Part shown: in pieces, positions 24,100-31,985 of the stretch
Position numbering within the stretch: position 1 is the first letter of the stretch
Layout of the letters: the number at the start of each line of letters is the position of its first letter
Virus record (IMG/VR): IMGVR_UViG_3300008517_000282
Span: 1-36,328 of that record
Strand: one strand, 5' to 3'
Source of the DNA: a virus
DNA length: 36,328 nucleotides
Position numbers and translations under genes: made by a program
The notes under the pieces: generated by a model
The model's database searches: none
What the model saw: the letters and a program-made list of their open reading frames with translations, nothing else
What the model was told of the DNA's origin: nothing

Positions 24100-24819
24100 A
24101 TGATAGATCTTGAAATTATAATTCGGAGCATAGGAGAACCTGAATTAGCTGAATGCATTAAATCAGCAGAAGCTCAAACAATCAAGGCTCCGATAAGGCT
24201 CATTGAAAATTATTCTTTAGTTGAAGCAACCAGAAAGGCAATTTCAGAAAGTATATATAAATATTTAGTTTTTGTTGGCGCTGATGTCATTCTGTATAAT
24301 TTTGCAATTGAGAGATTATATGAAATTATTATTAAAGAAAAATCTCCTTCAGTTGCTGGAGTATTAAAAGATTCTTTTTTGGGATTAATTTTTGGAATAC
24401 GCATTATTGACACAAGTTATTATAAGCAGATTGAAATTAAAAATAAAATTGGATGGGATAGATGGGCAGCAGCAGAGATTTGGAAAAAATGGGGGCTTAG
24501 AGAATATTGTTTAAATGATGTATTGGGTACACATCACTCTGAGTACACACCTGAATCAGCATTTAAAAAGTTTTTAAGATCAGGTCAAAAATATGCTTCT
24601 TTTTGGGAAGATGATATACAGTCCTTTGAACTTTTGTGCAAAAAATGGCTGGATACCAAAGAGGACAATGCCTTGGCTGCAATTGTAGGTTTTTGTTATG
24701 GAATGATGATTAATCCTGTATCTCCTATGCAGGAAAAAGACCAGACATTTGGAATTGAGGAATGGAAGATTTTCAAAAATCTTATTGATTGGAAAAAATC
24801 TGACAGGTTGACGAGATGA
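24100..24819 (+). CDS. GT-A (family 2-like) glycosyltransferase
   Basis: The 239-residue protein starts DLEIIIRSIGEPELAECI and SAEAQTIKAPIRLIENYSLV, like the first Rossmann half of GT2 enzymes, and continues EATRKAISESIYKYLVFVGADVIL, where GADV sits at the DXD position. The C-terminal half is helical with aromatic residues. It is somewhat short for the family, so it may need a partner. It overlaps the next gene by 4 bases (ATGA). It is expected to act in the cytoplasm on a protein or lipid-linked acceptor. Confidence 0.6.
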   Translation: MIDLEIIIRSIGEPELAECIKSAEAQTIKAPIRLIENYSLVEATRKAISESIYKYLVFVGADVILYNFAIERLYEIIIKEKSPSVAGVLKDSFLGLIFGIRIIDTSYYKQIEIKNKIGWDRWAAAEIWKKWGLREYCLNDVLGTHHSEYTPESAFKKFLRSGQKYASFWEDDIQSFELLCKKWLDTKEDNALAAIVGFCYGMMINPVSPMQEKDQTFGIEEWKIFKNLIDWKKSDRLTR

Positions 24820-25859
24820 AAATAGCACACTTTAGTCTTTGGGGGCCTCGAAGATCCGGCCTCTATGAATATACAGCAGATCAAGTTAGGTGCGAGCGCA
24901 GGACTGGTCTGGATTCTCTTTTTCTGTGCTGTGAACAGGAGAATCCAGACCCAAAAAGATTTACAGATGATGATATAACTGCCGTGGATTGGGAAAAAGC
25001 AAAAGATGCAGATGTTTGGGTTATGCACCGCAGCATTCCTGTTAAAATGAGTGGTGACATAAGAAAACATGGTAATATCGCTATTCTGCATGGAACAGCA
25101 GAATACATGATAATGTTAGAGCAATTTGGAAAAGAGAGAAAGTTTGATATGCACCTTAATATGTTAGCTCGGTTCGATAAGTCTGTAGCAGTAAATGCAT
25201 CTGATTATTACATAATGAAAAATCTTTATGATAAGGGCAATAATGTTATTTATATTCAAGATGCAATAGATTTACAAAAATTTAATGGCTCTGGTTTTGC
25301 CTGGCCATACAGATACCGCCCTGCAATTATCTCTACAGCAAATATAAGATTCAACAAAGTTCCTATTTCCATTCTATGGGCTATGCCGGAGATTGTGAAA
25401 CGGCTGCCGAAAGCTCGTTTAAACCTATTTGGCATACGGCTTGCCGATATTAATATGTGGAAAGATCTTATACTGAAGAGCAAGGGACTCGATATACTTT
25501 GTGAAAATATCCATGGCCAATTTACCGAACTAAGACCATTTCTGGCTGGAGGGGATATTGGCGTTAATAGCAATATGAATGGTATTACAAGCAGGGATAC
25601 ACTTGAGCAAATGGCCTACGGTATGCCGATTATCTCTTACCGGGGTGAATATACAAAATATCATGCTATTGTAATGGACCCGGTATCAATCGCAAAAACT
25701 ATTGAGCGATGCTGGCATGATATGGAAAAAGATCCTGAAGGTATGAGACAAAAAATCAGGGCCTATGCAGAAAAGAATTTTTGCATGGATAAAGCTGTTC
25801 AAAAATTTATCAAACTTTATGAGGAGGTCATTGAAATAAATGCAAAACGGAAAAGATGA
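24816..25859 (+). CDS. GT-B (family 4-like) glycosyltransferase
   Basis: The 347-residue protein has a GT-B layout: N-terminal strand MKIAHFSLWGPRRSGLYEYT, an inter-domain region RPAIISTANIRFNKVPISIL, and the donor-site motif GITSRDTLEQMAYGMPIISY. Here too the first Glu of E-x7-E is replaced (Gly), so donor binding may be altered. It is likely a retaining transferase. It overlaps the previous gene as ATGA and the next by 20 bases, so it is tightly coupled in the island. Confidence 0.75.
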   Translation: MKIAHFSLWGPRRSGLYEYTADQVRCERRTGLDSLFLCCEQENPDPKRFTDDDITAVDWEKAKDADVWVMHRSIPVKMSGDIRKHGNIAILHGTAEYMIMLEQFGKERKFDMHLNMLARFDKSVAVNASDYYIMKNLYDKGNNVIYIQDAIDLQKFNGSGFAWPYRYRPAIISTANIRFNKVPISILWAMPEIVKRLPKARLNLFGIRLADINMWKDLILKSKGLDILCENIHGQFTELRPFLAGGDIGVNSNMNGITSRDTLEQMAYGMPIISYRGEYTKYHAIVMDPVSIAKTIERCWHDMEKDPEGMRQKIRAYAEKNFCMDKAVQKFIKLYEEVIEINAKRKR

Positions 25860-26628
25860 TTCATATGTAAATATATTAATCCCTGTTTATAATAATCTGG
25901 ATTTTACGCTAAAATGTATAACATCAATCTTAATAGATAAACAACCGATTCCTTATCAAATAACCATTATAGATAATGGTTCAACTGATGGCACAACCGA
26001 ATGGGTTCGCAAGTTTCAAGGTGATCGCGCAATTTATAATGAAGAAAATCTAGGTTGGGTCAAGGCCCTTAATCAGGGCATTAAAAAAACAAAAGGTGAT
26101 TTTGTTGTGTTTCTGAATAATGATGTAGAGGTTGGCAGTGGATGGTTACAGAAATTAATCGGTCCATTAAAACATTCCGACATAGGGACTTGTGGACCTA
26201 TTGGTTCTAACGACCATGACTGGCAATATTTTGGAAAAGTAAGAAAAAATTTTCCTCAATTAGACTTACCTGAATTTGAAGATCCTAAAGATGTAGACGG
26301 TTGCAATAAAATTCTTGAAGAGAAATATGGAAATAAATTTCTGAAAATTCATGGAATGCTTGCCTTTTTTGCAGTTGCCTTCCGCAGAGAAACCATAGAG
26401 AGAGTGGGCTTGTTGGATGAAAGATTCGGTGTAGGGCTTGGAGATGATGACGATTATGCACGAAGGCTTGAACAGAAAGATCTCGGTTTGGCACTTGCTC
26501 TAAGTTGTTATGTCTTGCACTATTCCCAGACAACCTTTAAACAACTCTACAATGATAAAGAACTTAAGGCATTGCAGGCCAGAAATTATAATCTTCTGAA
26601 GGGAAAATACCCCGGGAGGTATAAATAA
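25840..26628 (+). CDS. GT2 family glycosyltransferase
   Basis: The 262-residue protein has the clearest GT2 signature in the window: VNILIPVYNNLDFTLKCITS, ITIIDNGSTDGTTEWV, NLGWVKALNQGIKKTKGDFV, the DXD motif FLNNDVEVGSGW and the downstream acidic GLGDDDDYARRLEQKDLG. It is likely an inverting transferase that uses a nucleotide sugar. The ATG lies about 12 bases after a GAGGAGG in the previous gene. The next gene is a GHKL ATPase. It is probably part of a four-enzyme glycosylation set (21663, 24100, 24816, 25840). Confidence 0.9.
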   Translation: MQNGKDDSYVNILIPVYNNLDFTLKCITSILIDKQPIPYQITIIDNGSTDGTTEWVRKFQGDRAIYNEENLGWVKALNQGIKKTKGDFVVFLNNDVEVGSGWLQKLIGPLKHSDIGTCGPIGSNDHDWQYFGKVRKNFPQLDLPEFEDPKDVDGCNKILEEKYGNKFLKIHGMLAFFAVAFRRETIERVGLLDERFGVGLGDDDDYARRLEQKDLGLALALSCYVLHYSQTTFKQLYNDKELKALQARNYNLLKGKYPGRYK

Positions 26629-26630
26629 TT

Positions 26631-27863
26631 ATGCCACGTATAGCTTATCCCATCTCCTTAGCATATCGTAAATCCTGGGGCACGTGGGAGGCTCTGAGAG
26701 AATTTTATCAGAATGCCTTAGACGAAGCAGATGGATTTGAAATCGATAAAACTGCTAAAGGGCTTGTAATTTCTGATACCGGACAAGGACTCAAGTTCAG
26801 GCATCTGATATTAGGTGTTTCAGATAAAGGAGAGAATGCAAGGGGTAGTTATGGCGAAGGACTTAAAATAGCGATCCTAGTTTTGTTAAGGGAGAATTAT
26901 ACTGTCAGGGTCAGAGCAGGTGATTTAGAGCTTAAATCAGTAATTGACTATCTTGAAGGCGAGCCGGTCTTGGCGGTTGATTATATTAAGATAGATACAG
27001 AGCATAAAGGTACTGAAATTCTGATATGCAATTATGGTGGTGAAACCTATGAAAATAGAATAATACGACATGGAACCAAGAATGTACTGTTTGAATTTAA
27101 GGATGGTCAGATTATCAAAGAAGATAATCCATGTCTTTATGTTAAAGAAATCTTTTGTCAGGAAATATCAAAATATGAATTCAGTTACAATCTTGCAAAA
27201 ATCAAGTTGGATCATGAACGAAATGTTGCTGATCCTTATTCTATTAGGAGAAACGTAGGCTATATATGGTCACAGGTCAAAGATTCTAAATTAATTCAGC
27301 AATTTCTGATGGCTGCTGCTGGCAGGAAAGGAGAGGAAGCAGCTGATATAGTAACTATTCCGGATGAAAACCATAAATACTGGCAAGAGGCTTTTAAAGC
27401 GGTTTTTGGGGATAATGCTGTAATGCTGACAAATGATATGAGAGCAGCAGAAGCTCGTATCTGGGGGGGTATACCAATTCGTTTACCAAAAGATATAGCA
27501 AATGTATTGAGAATTAAAACCGATGAAGAATTTATTTTCGAAAAGCAAAATATAATTGATGATTTATTAGATGAAAAAATACTCGATAAAACCCAAAGTG
27601 GAAATTTGGCTATGATGAGAAAACTAGCTAAAATAGTAAATAAAGATGTTTTCATAAACATTTACAATATATCCGATATAGCGGCAAAGCATAAAGACAA
27701 TGAGATAAGATTGAATCCCGAAGTCCTTAAAGATAAACAGCAGACCTTGCTTACCTTGATTCCACAGCTTGCTCACATTTGTTACAACACCCGTTATAAT
27801 ACGAAAGCTCACTTATCTGCCATTCAAAAGGTTTCAGCAACTTTGCTGTTAGAATTTTTATAA
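26631..27863 (+). CDS. GHKL-fold ATPase
   Basis: The 410-residue protein has an N-terminal GHKL ATP-binding domain: EALREFYQNALDEADG with the N-box (E24, N28, D31), DTGQGL at 49-54 and GSYGEGLKIAIL at 72-83, matching the G1 and G2 boxes of Hsp90/gyrase/histidine-kinase-type ATPases. The middle is mixed alpha/beta. The C-terminus has LLTLIPQLAHICYNTRYN, resembling a zincin helix (normally HExxH) in which His-Glu is Pro-Gln, so it would not bind zinc in the usual way. It sits between a glycosyltransferase gene and a fibre gene with a GGGAGG site. Precise function unknown. Confidence 0.75.
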   Translation: MPRIAYPISLAYRKSWGTWEALREFYQNALDEADGFEIDKTAKGLVISDTGQGLKFRHLILGVSDKGENARGSYGEGLKIAILVLLRENYTVRVRAGDLELKSVIDYLEGEPVLAVDYIKIDTEHKGTEILICNYGGETYENRIIRHGTKNVLFEFKDGQIIKEDNPCLYVKEIFCQEISKYEFSYNLAKIKLDHERNVADPYSIRRNVGYIWSQVKDSKLIQQFLMAAAGRKGEEAADIVTIPDENHKYWQEAFKAVFGDNAVMLTNDMRAAEARIWGGIPIRLPKDIANVLRIKTDEEFIFEKQNIIDDLLDEKILDKTQSGNLAMMRKLAKIVNKDVFINIYNISDIAAKHKDNEIRLNPEVLKDKQQTLLTLIPQLAHICYNTRYNTKAHLSAIQKVSATLLLEFL

Positions 27864-27874
27864 GGAATAGGATC

Positions 27875-28651
27875 ATGGCAATACAAACAACAAAGGTTGA
27901 CCCGACTCCGCTTGGTGATGATCTTGAATATGATGGACACCATATAGTTTTCAATACTACCTTAGCGGCTGACAATACCGCATCTGGCGATATAAAAACT
28001 GTGACCTTTGGAGAGGATGTAGTCTTTGGACAGCTTTGCTATGCTGATTCAGATGATAATGAATGGAAGCTTGCGTTGGGCACAAATGTTGCTGTCAAGC
28101 ATCCGGCAATGGGAGTTGCTTTAGAGTCAAAAGGCAATGGTGAGACAGGTAAACTACTATTAAGAGGTCTTATCAGGGATGCAACTTACTTTTCAGGTTT
28201 TGCCGAAGGAGACAGTTTATATCTAAGTGATGGAACTGCAGGTAGCTGGGTTAATGCCAAGCCAAGTGATTCGGGAGATATTGTCCAGTATGTTGGCTGG
28301 TGTCCCGCAGCTAACTATGCGTTTTTTGATCCAAGCCCTGTTTATGTAGAATTAGGTGTAGACATTATTTCAATTAGCGGCTGGATACAATTTGATGGAA
28401 CAGGGACAATATCTATATCTGATAGTTTCAACGTATCCTCGATTGATGATAACGGTGTCGGTGATTATACAGTAAATTGGGATACCGATTTTGCTAATGA
28501 TGACTATGCTGTATCAGCATTATGTAATAATCGCCATGCACACCAAGTCGGTATTGCAACTTCGTCTTTTGAAGTTTGGACATCCGATAACAATCATGAT
28601 GCTATAGATTCGGCGTACATTCATGTTATAGCGATAGGAGATCAGGTGTAA
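27875..28651 (+). CDS. Tail fibre protein with decoration-like N-domain
   Basis: The 258-residue protein has an N-terminal beta domain (GEDVVFGQLCYADSDDNEWK, KLLLRGLIRDATYFSGFAEG, DSLYLSDGTAGSW, SGDIVQYVGW), a pattern shared with small phage head-decoration-like domains, and a C-terminal knob with SFNVSSIDDNGVGDYTVNWD, one of the most common C-terminal motifs of phage tail fibres. The host-contact role at the tail end follows from that motif family. It is preceded by a GGAATAGG site. Confidence 0.75.
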   Translation: MAIQTTKVDPTPLGDDLEYDGHHIVFNTTLAADNTASGDIKTVTFGEDVVFGQLCYADSDDNEWKLALGTNVAVKHPAMGVALESKGNGETGKLLLRGLIRDATYFSGFAEGDSLYLSDGTAGSWVNAKPSDSGDIVQYVGWCPAANYAFFDPSPVYVELGVDIISISGWIQFDGTGTISISDSFNVSSIDDNGVGDYTVNWDTDFANDDYAVSALCNNRHAHQVGIATSSFEVWTSDNNHDAIDSAYIHVIAIGDQV

Positions 28652-28653
28652 TA

Positions 28654-29004
28654 ATGAAAAAAGGTATTTTTTATATGTCAGATAAATCAGTAATTGTGCG
28701 TACTTTTGATTTAAAATCAAAGCGAAAAGGAGAAACAGAGAAACAATGGATAGAAAGATTAATGAAAAAGAATCCCAGAAGTTCATCAAGTGAGATTATT
28801 GATGAATCTGAATTACCACAATCAAAGGAAGATCGGAGTGCCTGGGAGGGTGAGAAAGGTAAAGGAATAACAATAAACACTGTGAAAGCAAATGCTTTCA
28901 GGACTGAGAAATCAAACCAAGAGATGATTCAAAATGAAATGAAGGCTGTCGCTATTGAATCTTTAAAAGGCAAAGGCAAATTACCAACAGATTATGAATT
29001 ATAG
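28654..29004 (+). CDS. Small charged fibre-cluster protein
   Basis: This 116-residue Lys/Glu-rich helical protein contains ELPQSKEDRSAWEGEKGKGI, like the P-x-D-R-x-x-W-x-x-x-G motif of small conserved proteins encoded beside phage tail fibres, thought to be fibre-related. Its N-terminus could start at 28654 (used) or at 28675. No signal peptide. It likely has a chaperone or accessory role, but this is inference from the motif and position. Confidence 0.5.
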   Translation: MKKGIFYMSDKSVIVRTFDLKSKRKGETEKQWIERLMKKNPRSSSSEIIDESELPQSKEDRSAWEGEKGKGITINTVKANAFRTEKSNQEMIQNEMKAVAIESLKGKGKLPTDYEL

Positions 29005-29023
29005 AACTTGAGGTGATAAATAA

Positions 29024-29122
29024 ATGGCTAAATGGTCGGTAACATTATTCGGACATCATAAGCCACGCTTTGAACTGCGTGAGAAGAAGCTGACTAAGGT
29101 AAAGCCAGTGGCAACTCGCTGA
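29024..29122 (+). CDS. Very small basic protein (32 residues)
   Basis: This ATG-started frame has a good GAGGTGAT Shine-Dalgarno about 7 bases upstream and encodes MAKWSVTLFGHHKPRFELRE and KKLTKVKPVATR. It lies in a 180-base interval between two genes. Short, but the ribosome site and typical protein composition support translation. Its stop overlaps another short ATG frame (29122-29172, 16 residues) that I do not support. Confidence 0.4.
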   Translation: MAKWSVTLFGHHKPRFELREKKLTKVKPVATR

Positions 29123-29184
29123 TGAAGTTCCTTTTTGGGGAAATACCAAGGGAAGGTTTGATGATTTTTTAAAGGAGATAAATA

Positions 29185-29940
29185 ATGGCTGAGTTTTTAG
29201 TTCAATTAAAAGATCACTGGATGGATGGGGTTAACAGATCTAAGTGGGATTATTTTAAACTGGAGAAGTTCAAACGAAGAAATATTAAAGGCTGTCCTAT
29301 TGTGGTTAAGCCTGATGGGTGTCCGTGGGGAAAAGAGGAGTGTCCTCCAAATTATGCTGTGATTAAAGTTCCTAATCTTTCTATAGCTGAGGGTGAAATT
29401 TATATACAAGCATGGGATAGGATTTGTGAATTCAATGAACTTACTGAATGGACACATAAGACTGCTGCAAGATTGGAAAGTATTTCTCAAGAAGAGGCAA
29501 TATCTGAGAATGAGCAGACTGCTCTTACTAATCTTTGGATAGAACACGGTCAACTTGAGAGACATTTGATAATTGAGGATGTTAAATTTAACGATATTAC
29601 TTTTACGTTCACAGGTCTTACACCAGAAGAACAGCATTCCTTGTGGATTCAAAAGCTTGAAACTCGGTATCCACAATGTATAGTTAAAGACTTAAAACTT
29701 GGAGAAGTTGATCTCAATTTTGATGGTAAGAGAATAACTACACTTAAGACAACAATATATTCTAAAGCTGAACAAAAGACCCATTTTATTGCTGAGGAGG
29801 GAATGTGGAGTAAGAAGATCCGGCGTAGACAGTATACCCTTCCAGAGGAATTGTTACTTCATAATAGTATAATGACGAAAACCCAGTTTTTAGCGAGTAT
29901 TATTGATCGCAAGCAACAAATGGCTGGAGATTTGATATAA
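29185..29940 (+). CDS. Conserved-looking fibre-region protein, unknown
   Basis: The 251-residue protein has an N-terminal EFLVQLKDHWMD then CPIVVKPDGCPWGKEECPPN and YAVIKVPNLSI, a style seen in several phage hypothetical proteins near tail fibres. A central, mostly helical region (TAARLESISQEEAISENEQT) has no recognisable domain. It lies one base before the beta-helix fibre gene. AAAGGAGAT precedes its ATG. Confidence 0.55.
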   Translation: MAEFLVQLKDHWMDGVNRSKWDYFKLEKFKRRNIKGCPIVVKPDGCPWGKEECPPNYAVIKVPNLSIAEGEIYIQAWDRICEFNELTEWTHKTAARLESISQEEAISENEQTALTNLWIEHGQLERHLIIEDVKFNDITFTFTGLTPEEQHSLWIQKLETRYPQCIVKDLKLGEVDLNFDGKRITTLKTTIYSKAEQKTHFIAEEGMWSKKIRRRQYTLPEELLLHNSIMTKTQFLASIIDRKQQMAGDLI

Positions 29941-29941
29941 A

Positions 29942-30979
29942 ATGGCCGAGCTAAAGAAACGAATCGAAGAAAACGGGAATGGTGATTATACCACTCTTGA
30001 AGCCTGTATGAACGCCAATGAACAGGATTTGACTGATAATGGTGGAGATTACTTTCTCGCTGAGATTTGTGGTACTGATTTGACTGGAGATGGATGGGAC
30101 AATCCAGATACAGCAGCGTGTGAGATTGACGGCTATACTACCTCGGAAACTTGCTATATAAAAGTTTATACAACAGCCTCAGCACGTCATGATGGCAAGT
30201 GGAAAGTGAAACCTGCCTATAGGCTTGCCGATGATGACAAGTATATGCTGACGATCAACGATAACTGGGTAACTATTGAGGGCCTTCAAATAGGATATAA
30301 TTGTACCTTTGGCGCATTTTTTCAAGGTATAAAACATGATGCGGCAAGTACAACCAATACTGTAATTGATCAGTGTATTGTTAAGGAGGGAGTAGATGGC
30401 GGTGAATATGGAATTAAGATTGGTGAGATTGGTGGAACAGCTTTAGTAGTCAATACCATTATAATTGGAGGTGGTAATGCTGGAATACTTATTGATGGTA
30501 CATCAAGTGTTACTGTAAAGCACTGTACGGTTTATGGAGCCGCAGACGGAATTCGGGTTGATACGGGAAATGCCACTTCAGTCATTGAAAACACCGCCAT
30601 TTTTAACTGCACAGATGATATAGATGGGGTAGAGGGAGTTGATTTTTGTGCTACAGAAGATGATGATGGGACTAATCCAGTTGAGATAACCCAAGTAGCT
30701 GATAATTATGCAGCTTTGGTGACGGATGCAGCAGGTGGAGACTTTTCCATTACAGATGTGGATTCTGAACTTTATAATTCAGGAAAAGATGCTGGAATTA
30801 CAGATGACATAATTGGTACTGCAAGACCACAAGCTCTTGTATGGGATATTGGAGGATTTGAGTATGCAGCAGCAGCACCTGAAGAAGCAGGCTGGATAGG
30901 CAAGATAATGGGAGTAACTAATCCAGCTAAGATTATGGGAGTTTCAGTTACAGATATTGCTAAGATTATGGGAGTTTAA
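29942..30979 (+). CDS. Beta-helix tail fibre protein
   Basis: The 345-residue protein reads as a right-handed parallel beta-helix: ITINDNWVTIEGLQIGYNCT-like turns (LTINDNWVTIEGLQIGYN), TVIDQCIVKEG, ALVVNTIIIGGGNAGILIDG, VTVKHCTVYGAADGI, SVIENTAIFNC, as in pectate-lyase-type phage fibres and spikes that bind or cut cell-surface polysaccharide. No catalytic residues can be pointed to. The end has a triple motif KIMGV (WIGKIMGV, PAKIMGV, IAKIMGV), a fibre-end repeat I recall from other phages. Confidence 0.7.
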   Translation: MAELKKRIEENGNGDYTTLEACMNANEQDLTDNGGDYFLAEICGTDLTGDGWDNPDTAACEIDGYTTSETCYIKVYTTASARHDGKWKVKPAYRLADDDKYMLTINDNWVTIEGLQIGYNCTFGAFFQGIKHDAASTTNTVIDQCIVKEGVDGGEYGIKIGEIGGTALVVNTIIIGGGNAGILIDGTSSVTVKHCTVYGAADGIRVDTGNATSVIENTAIFNCTDDIDGVEGVDFCATEDDDGTNPVEITQVADNYAALVTDAAGGDFSITDVDSELYNSGKDAGITDDIIGTARPQALVWDIGGFEYAAAAPEEAGWIGKIMGVTNPAKIMGVSVTDIAKIMGV

Positions 30980-31024
30980 AATGGGAAGCAATAAAGAAAT
31001 AATAAATTTTAACAGGAGGAAACA

Positions 31025-31336
31025 ATGAAAAAACTACTTATGATATTTTTTGGATTTATATTAATGCCTATGCTGGCATTTGCAGATCCTTATCTGGTCT
31101 GTGATCCTCAAACAAATGTTACTCACTATGTCATTACAGGGGATATTAACATAACAGTTCCGGCAACCGATTTGGGTGATGGTACAGTAAGACTTCAATA
31201 TGATCTTGCTGGTATTGCAGCAAAACCGTATGACCTTCAGGTCAAGGCAAAAAATATATGGGGCGAGAGTGTGGCTGTCCCTTTCGATTTTGTAAAAGCC
31301 CTACCGGCTGTTCCTGCAGCTATTCGTATAGAGTGA
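31025..31336 (+). CDS. Secreted small beta-domain protein
   Basis: A clear Sec signal peptide (MKKLLMIFFGFILMPMLAFA, cut after residue 20) is followed by a beta domain (YLVCDPQTNVTHYVITGDIN, LQYDLAGIAAKPYDLQVKAK, WGESVAVPFDF), resembling a fibronectin-like domain. The product would be periplasmic or exported. The 12-mer AATTTTAACAGG and AGGAGG precede the ATG. Secreted proteins of this kind are carried by phages of diderm hosts; the role may be host modification or lysis. Its 3' neighbour is a folded intergenic region. Confidence 0.65.
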   Translation: MKKLLMIFFGFILMPMLAFADPYLVCDPQTNVTHYVITGDINITVPATDLGDGTVRLQYDLAGIAAKPYDLQVKAKNIWGESVAVPFDFVKALPAVPAAIRIE

Positions 31337-31353
31337 CAGAGCTATAAGAGCTA

Positions 31354-31442
31354 ACCCCCTCCCTCCGAAGAGAGAAGGGGTCGCTACGGATCAAGGGTGC
31401 CGACACACCCCATCACAACTTGTTTGTAATAGGGGTTCGGCA
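31354..31442 (+). ncRNA. Folded intergenic region, two stem-loops
   Basis: Stem 1: 31354-31365 with 31370-31381, CGAA loop, ACCCC.../...GGGGT with two C.A mismatches. Stem 2: TGCCGA (31398-31403) with TCGGCA (31437-31442), plus ACCCC (31407-31411) with GGGGT (31432-31436), with a 3-base bulge and a 20-base loop. A CCTTTTTTT run follows only at 31455-31463, so it is not a tight terminator. Function unknown; candidate RNA element or attenuator between 31025 and 31495. Confidence 0.45.
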
Positions 31443-31494
31443 GAAATGTCAACTCCTTTTTTTAAAGGCAGTCACAGCACCATAAGGAGATTAT

Positions 31495-31680
31495 ATGAAC
31501 GGAATAACTGAAAAGATTTTAATTGGTCTTCCTATAGCAGTAGTTGGCTGGTTTGAAGTCAGAATAAGAAGCAAGGTTAACAATAAACGGTTTGAGGATT
31601 ATAAAGAATATATAAAAGAACGATTCGATGACCAAAAAGATCAATTAAACAGGATTGAAGATCATTTAAATGGTAAGTAA
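31495..31680 (+). CDS. Small single-TM protein (holin- or XhlA-like)
   Basis: The 61-residue protein has one N-terminal hydrophobic stretch (ILIGLPIAVVGWFEV, residues ~8-22) followed by a charged coiled-coil (RFEDYKEYIKERFDDQKDQL). This is the layout of small phage lysis-associated membrane proteins such as XhlA, though here the membrane segment is first. AAGGAGA precedes the ATG. It lies upstream of the lysozyme gene, so a role in membrane permeabilisation is plausible but unproven. Confidence 0.55.
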   Translation: MNGITEKILIGLPIAVVGWFEVRIRSKVNNKRFEDYKEYIKERFDDQKDQLNRIEDHLNGK

Positions 31681-31691
31681 GATAATCTTAC
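31677..31691 (+). promoter_or_regulatory. 15-bp palindrome GTAAGATAATCTTAC upstream of the lysis promoter
   Basis: GTAAGAT and ATCTTAC are complementary around a single central base, 18 bases before the -35 box of the promoter at 31710. A symmetric site here would suit a dimeric regulator, but none is identified. Confidence 0.4.
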
Positions 31692-31709
31692 AATGTTAAG
31701 TAAAATATC

Positions 31710-31738
31710 TTGACTTTGCCTTAACTTATATGTATACT
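31710..31738 (+). promoter_or_regulatory. Sigma70-type promoter for the lysozyme genes
   Basis: TTGACT (31710-31715), a 17-base spacer and TATACT (31733-31738) lie in a gap without coding potential (31681-31805). This near-consensus promoter would drive 31806 and the lysozyme gene onward. Confidence 0.65.
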
Positions 31739-31805
31739 TACAGATAAGCAAGAAATGTGCCAAGAGCAAGGGAGAATCATTGGCTTCCTAAATAAATAAT
31801 GGGTT

Positions 31806-31985
31806 ATGAAAATGAGTGCACTTAACGGGGATGACCTTATTGGACAAATTGTTAATATCACACTTCTTTTCACAGATAAAGAGCTAATAAAACACTTTAG
31901 TCCAGATGCACCTAAAGTATTCAGGAAATGTGCGGATCGGATTGAAGAAGTGTTTGAGAGAGAGGTAGATGAAAAAGCTAATTAA
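31806..31985 (+). CDS. Small helical protein, 59 residues
   Basis: The first gene after the lysis promoter encodes MKMSALNGDDLIGQIVNITL, LFTDKELIKHFSPDAPKVFR, KCADRIEEVFEREVDEKAN. It is helical and acidic at the C-terminus and soluble-looking. It overlaps the lysozyme start by 17 bases, so the two are translationally coupled. There is an alternative ATG at 31812. It has no clear Shine-Dalgarno. Function unknown; perhaps a lysis or late regulator. Confidence 0.55.
   Translation: MKMSALNGDDLIGQIVNITLLFTDKELIKHFSPDAPKVFRKCADRIEEVFEREVDEKAN

Noticed and set aside
29122-29172. 16-residue frame (MKFLFGEIPREGLMIF) overlapping the stop of the 32-residue gene
   Set aside because: No Shine-Dalgarno of its own and too short to support.
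20211-29940. Diversity-generating retroelement in the fibre region
   Set aside because: No reverse transcriptase and no template/variable repeat pair with A-biased differences is visible.
30981-31028. 15-residue frame overlapping the start of the secreted-protein gene (ATGA)
   Set aside because: No convincing ribosome site and no leader-peptide signature; may be chance.
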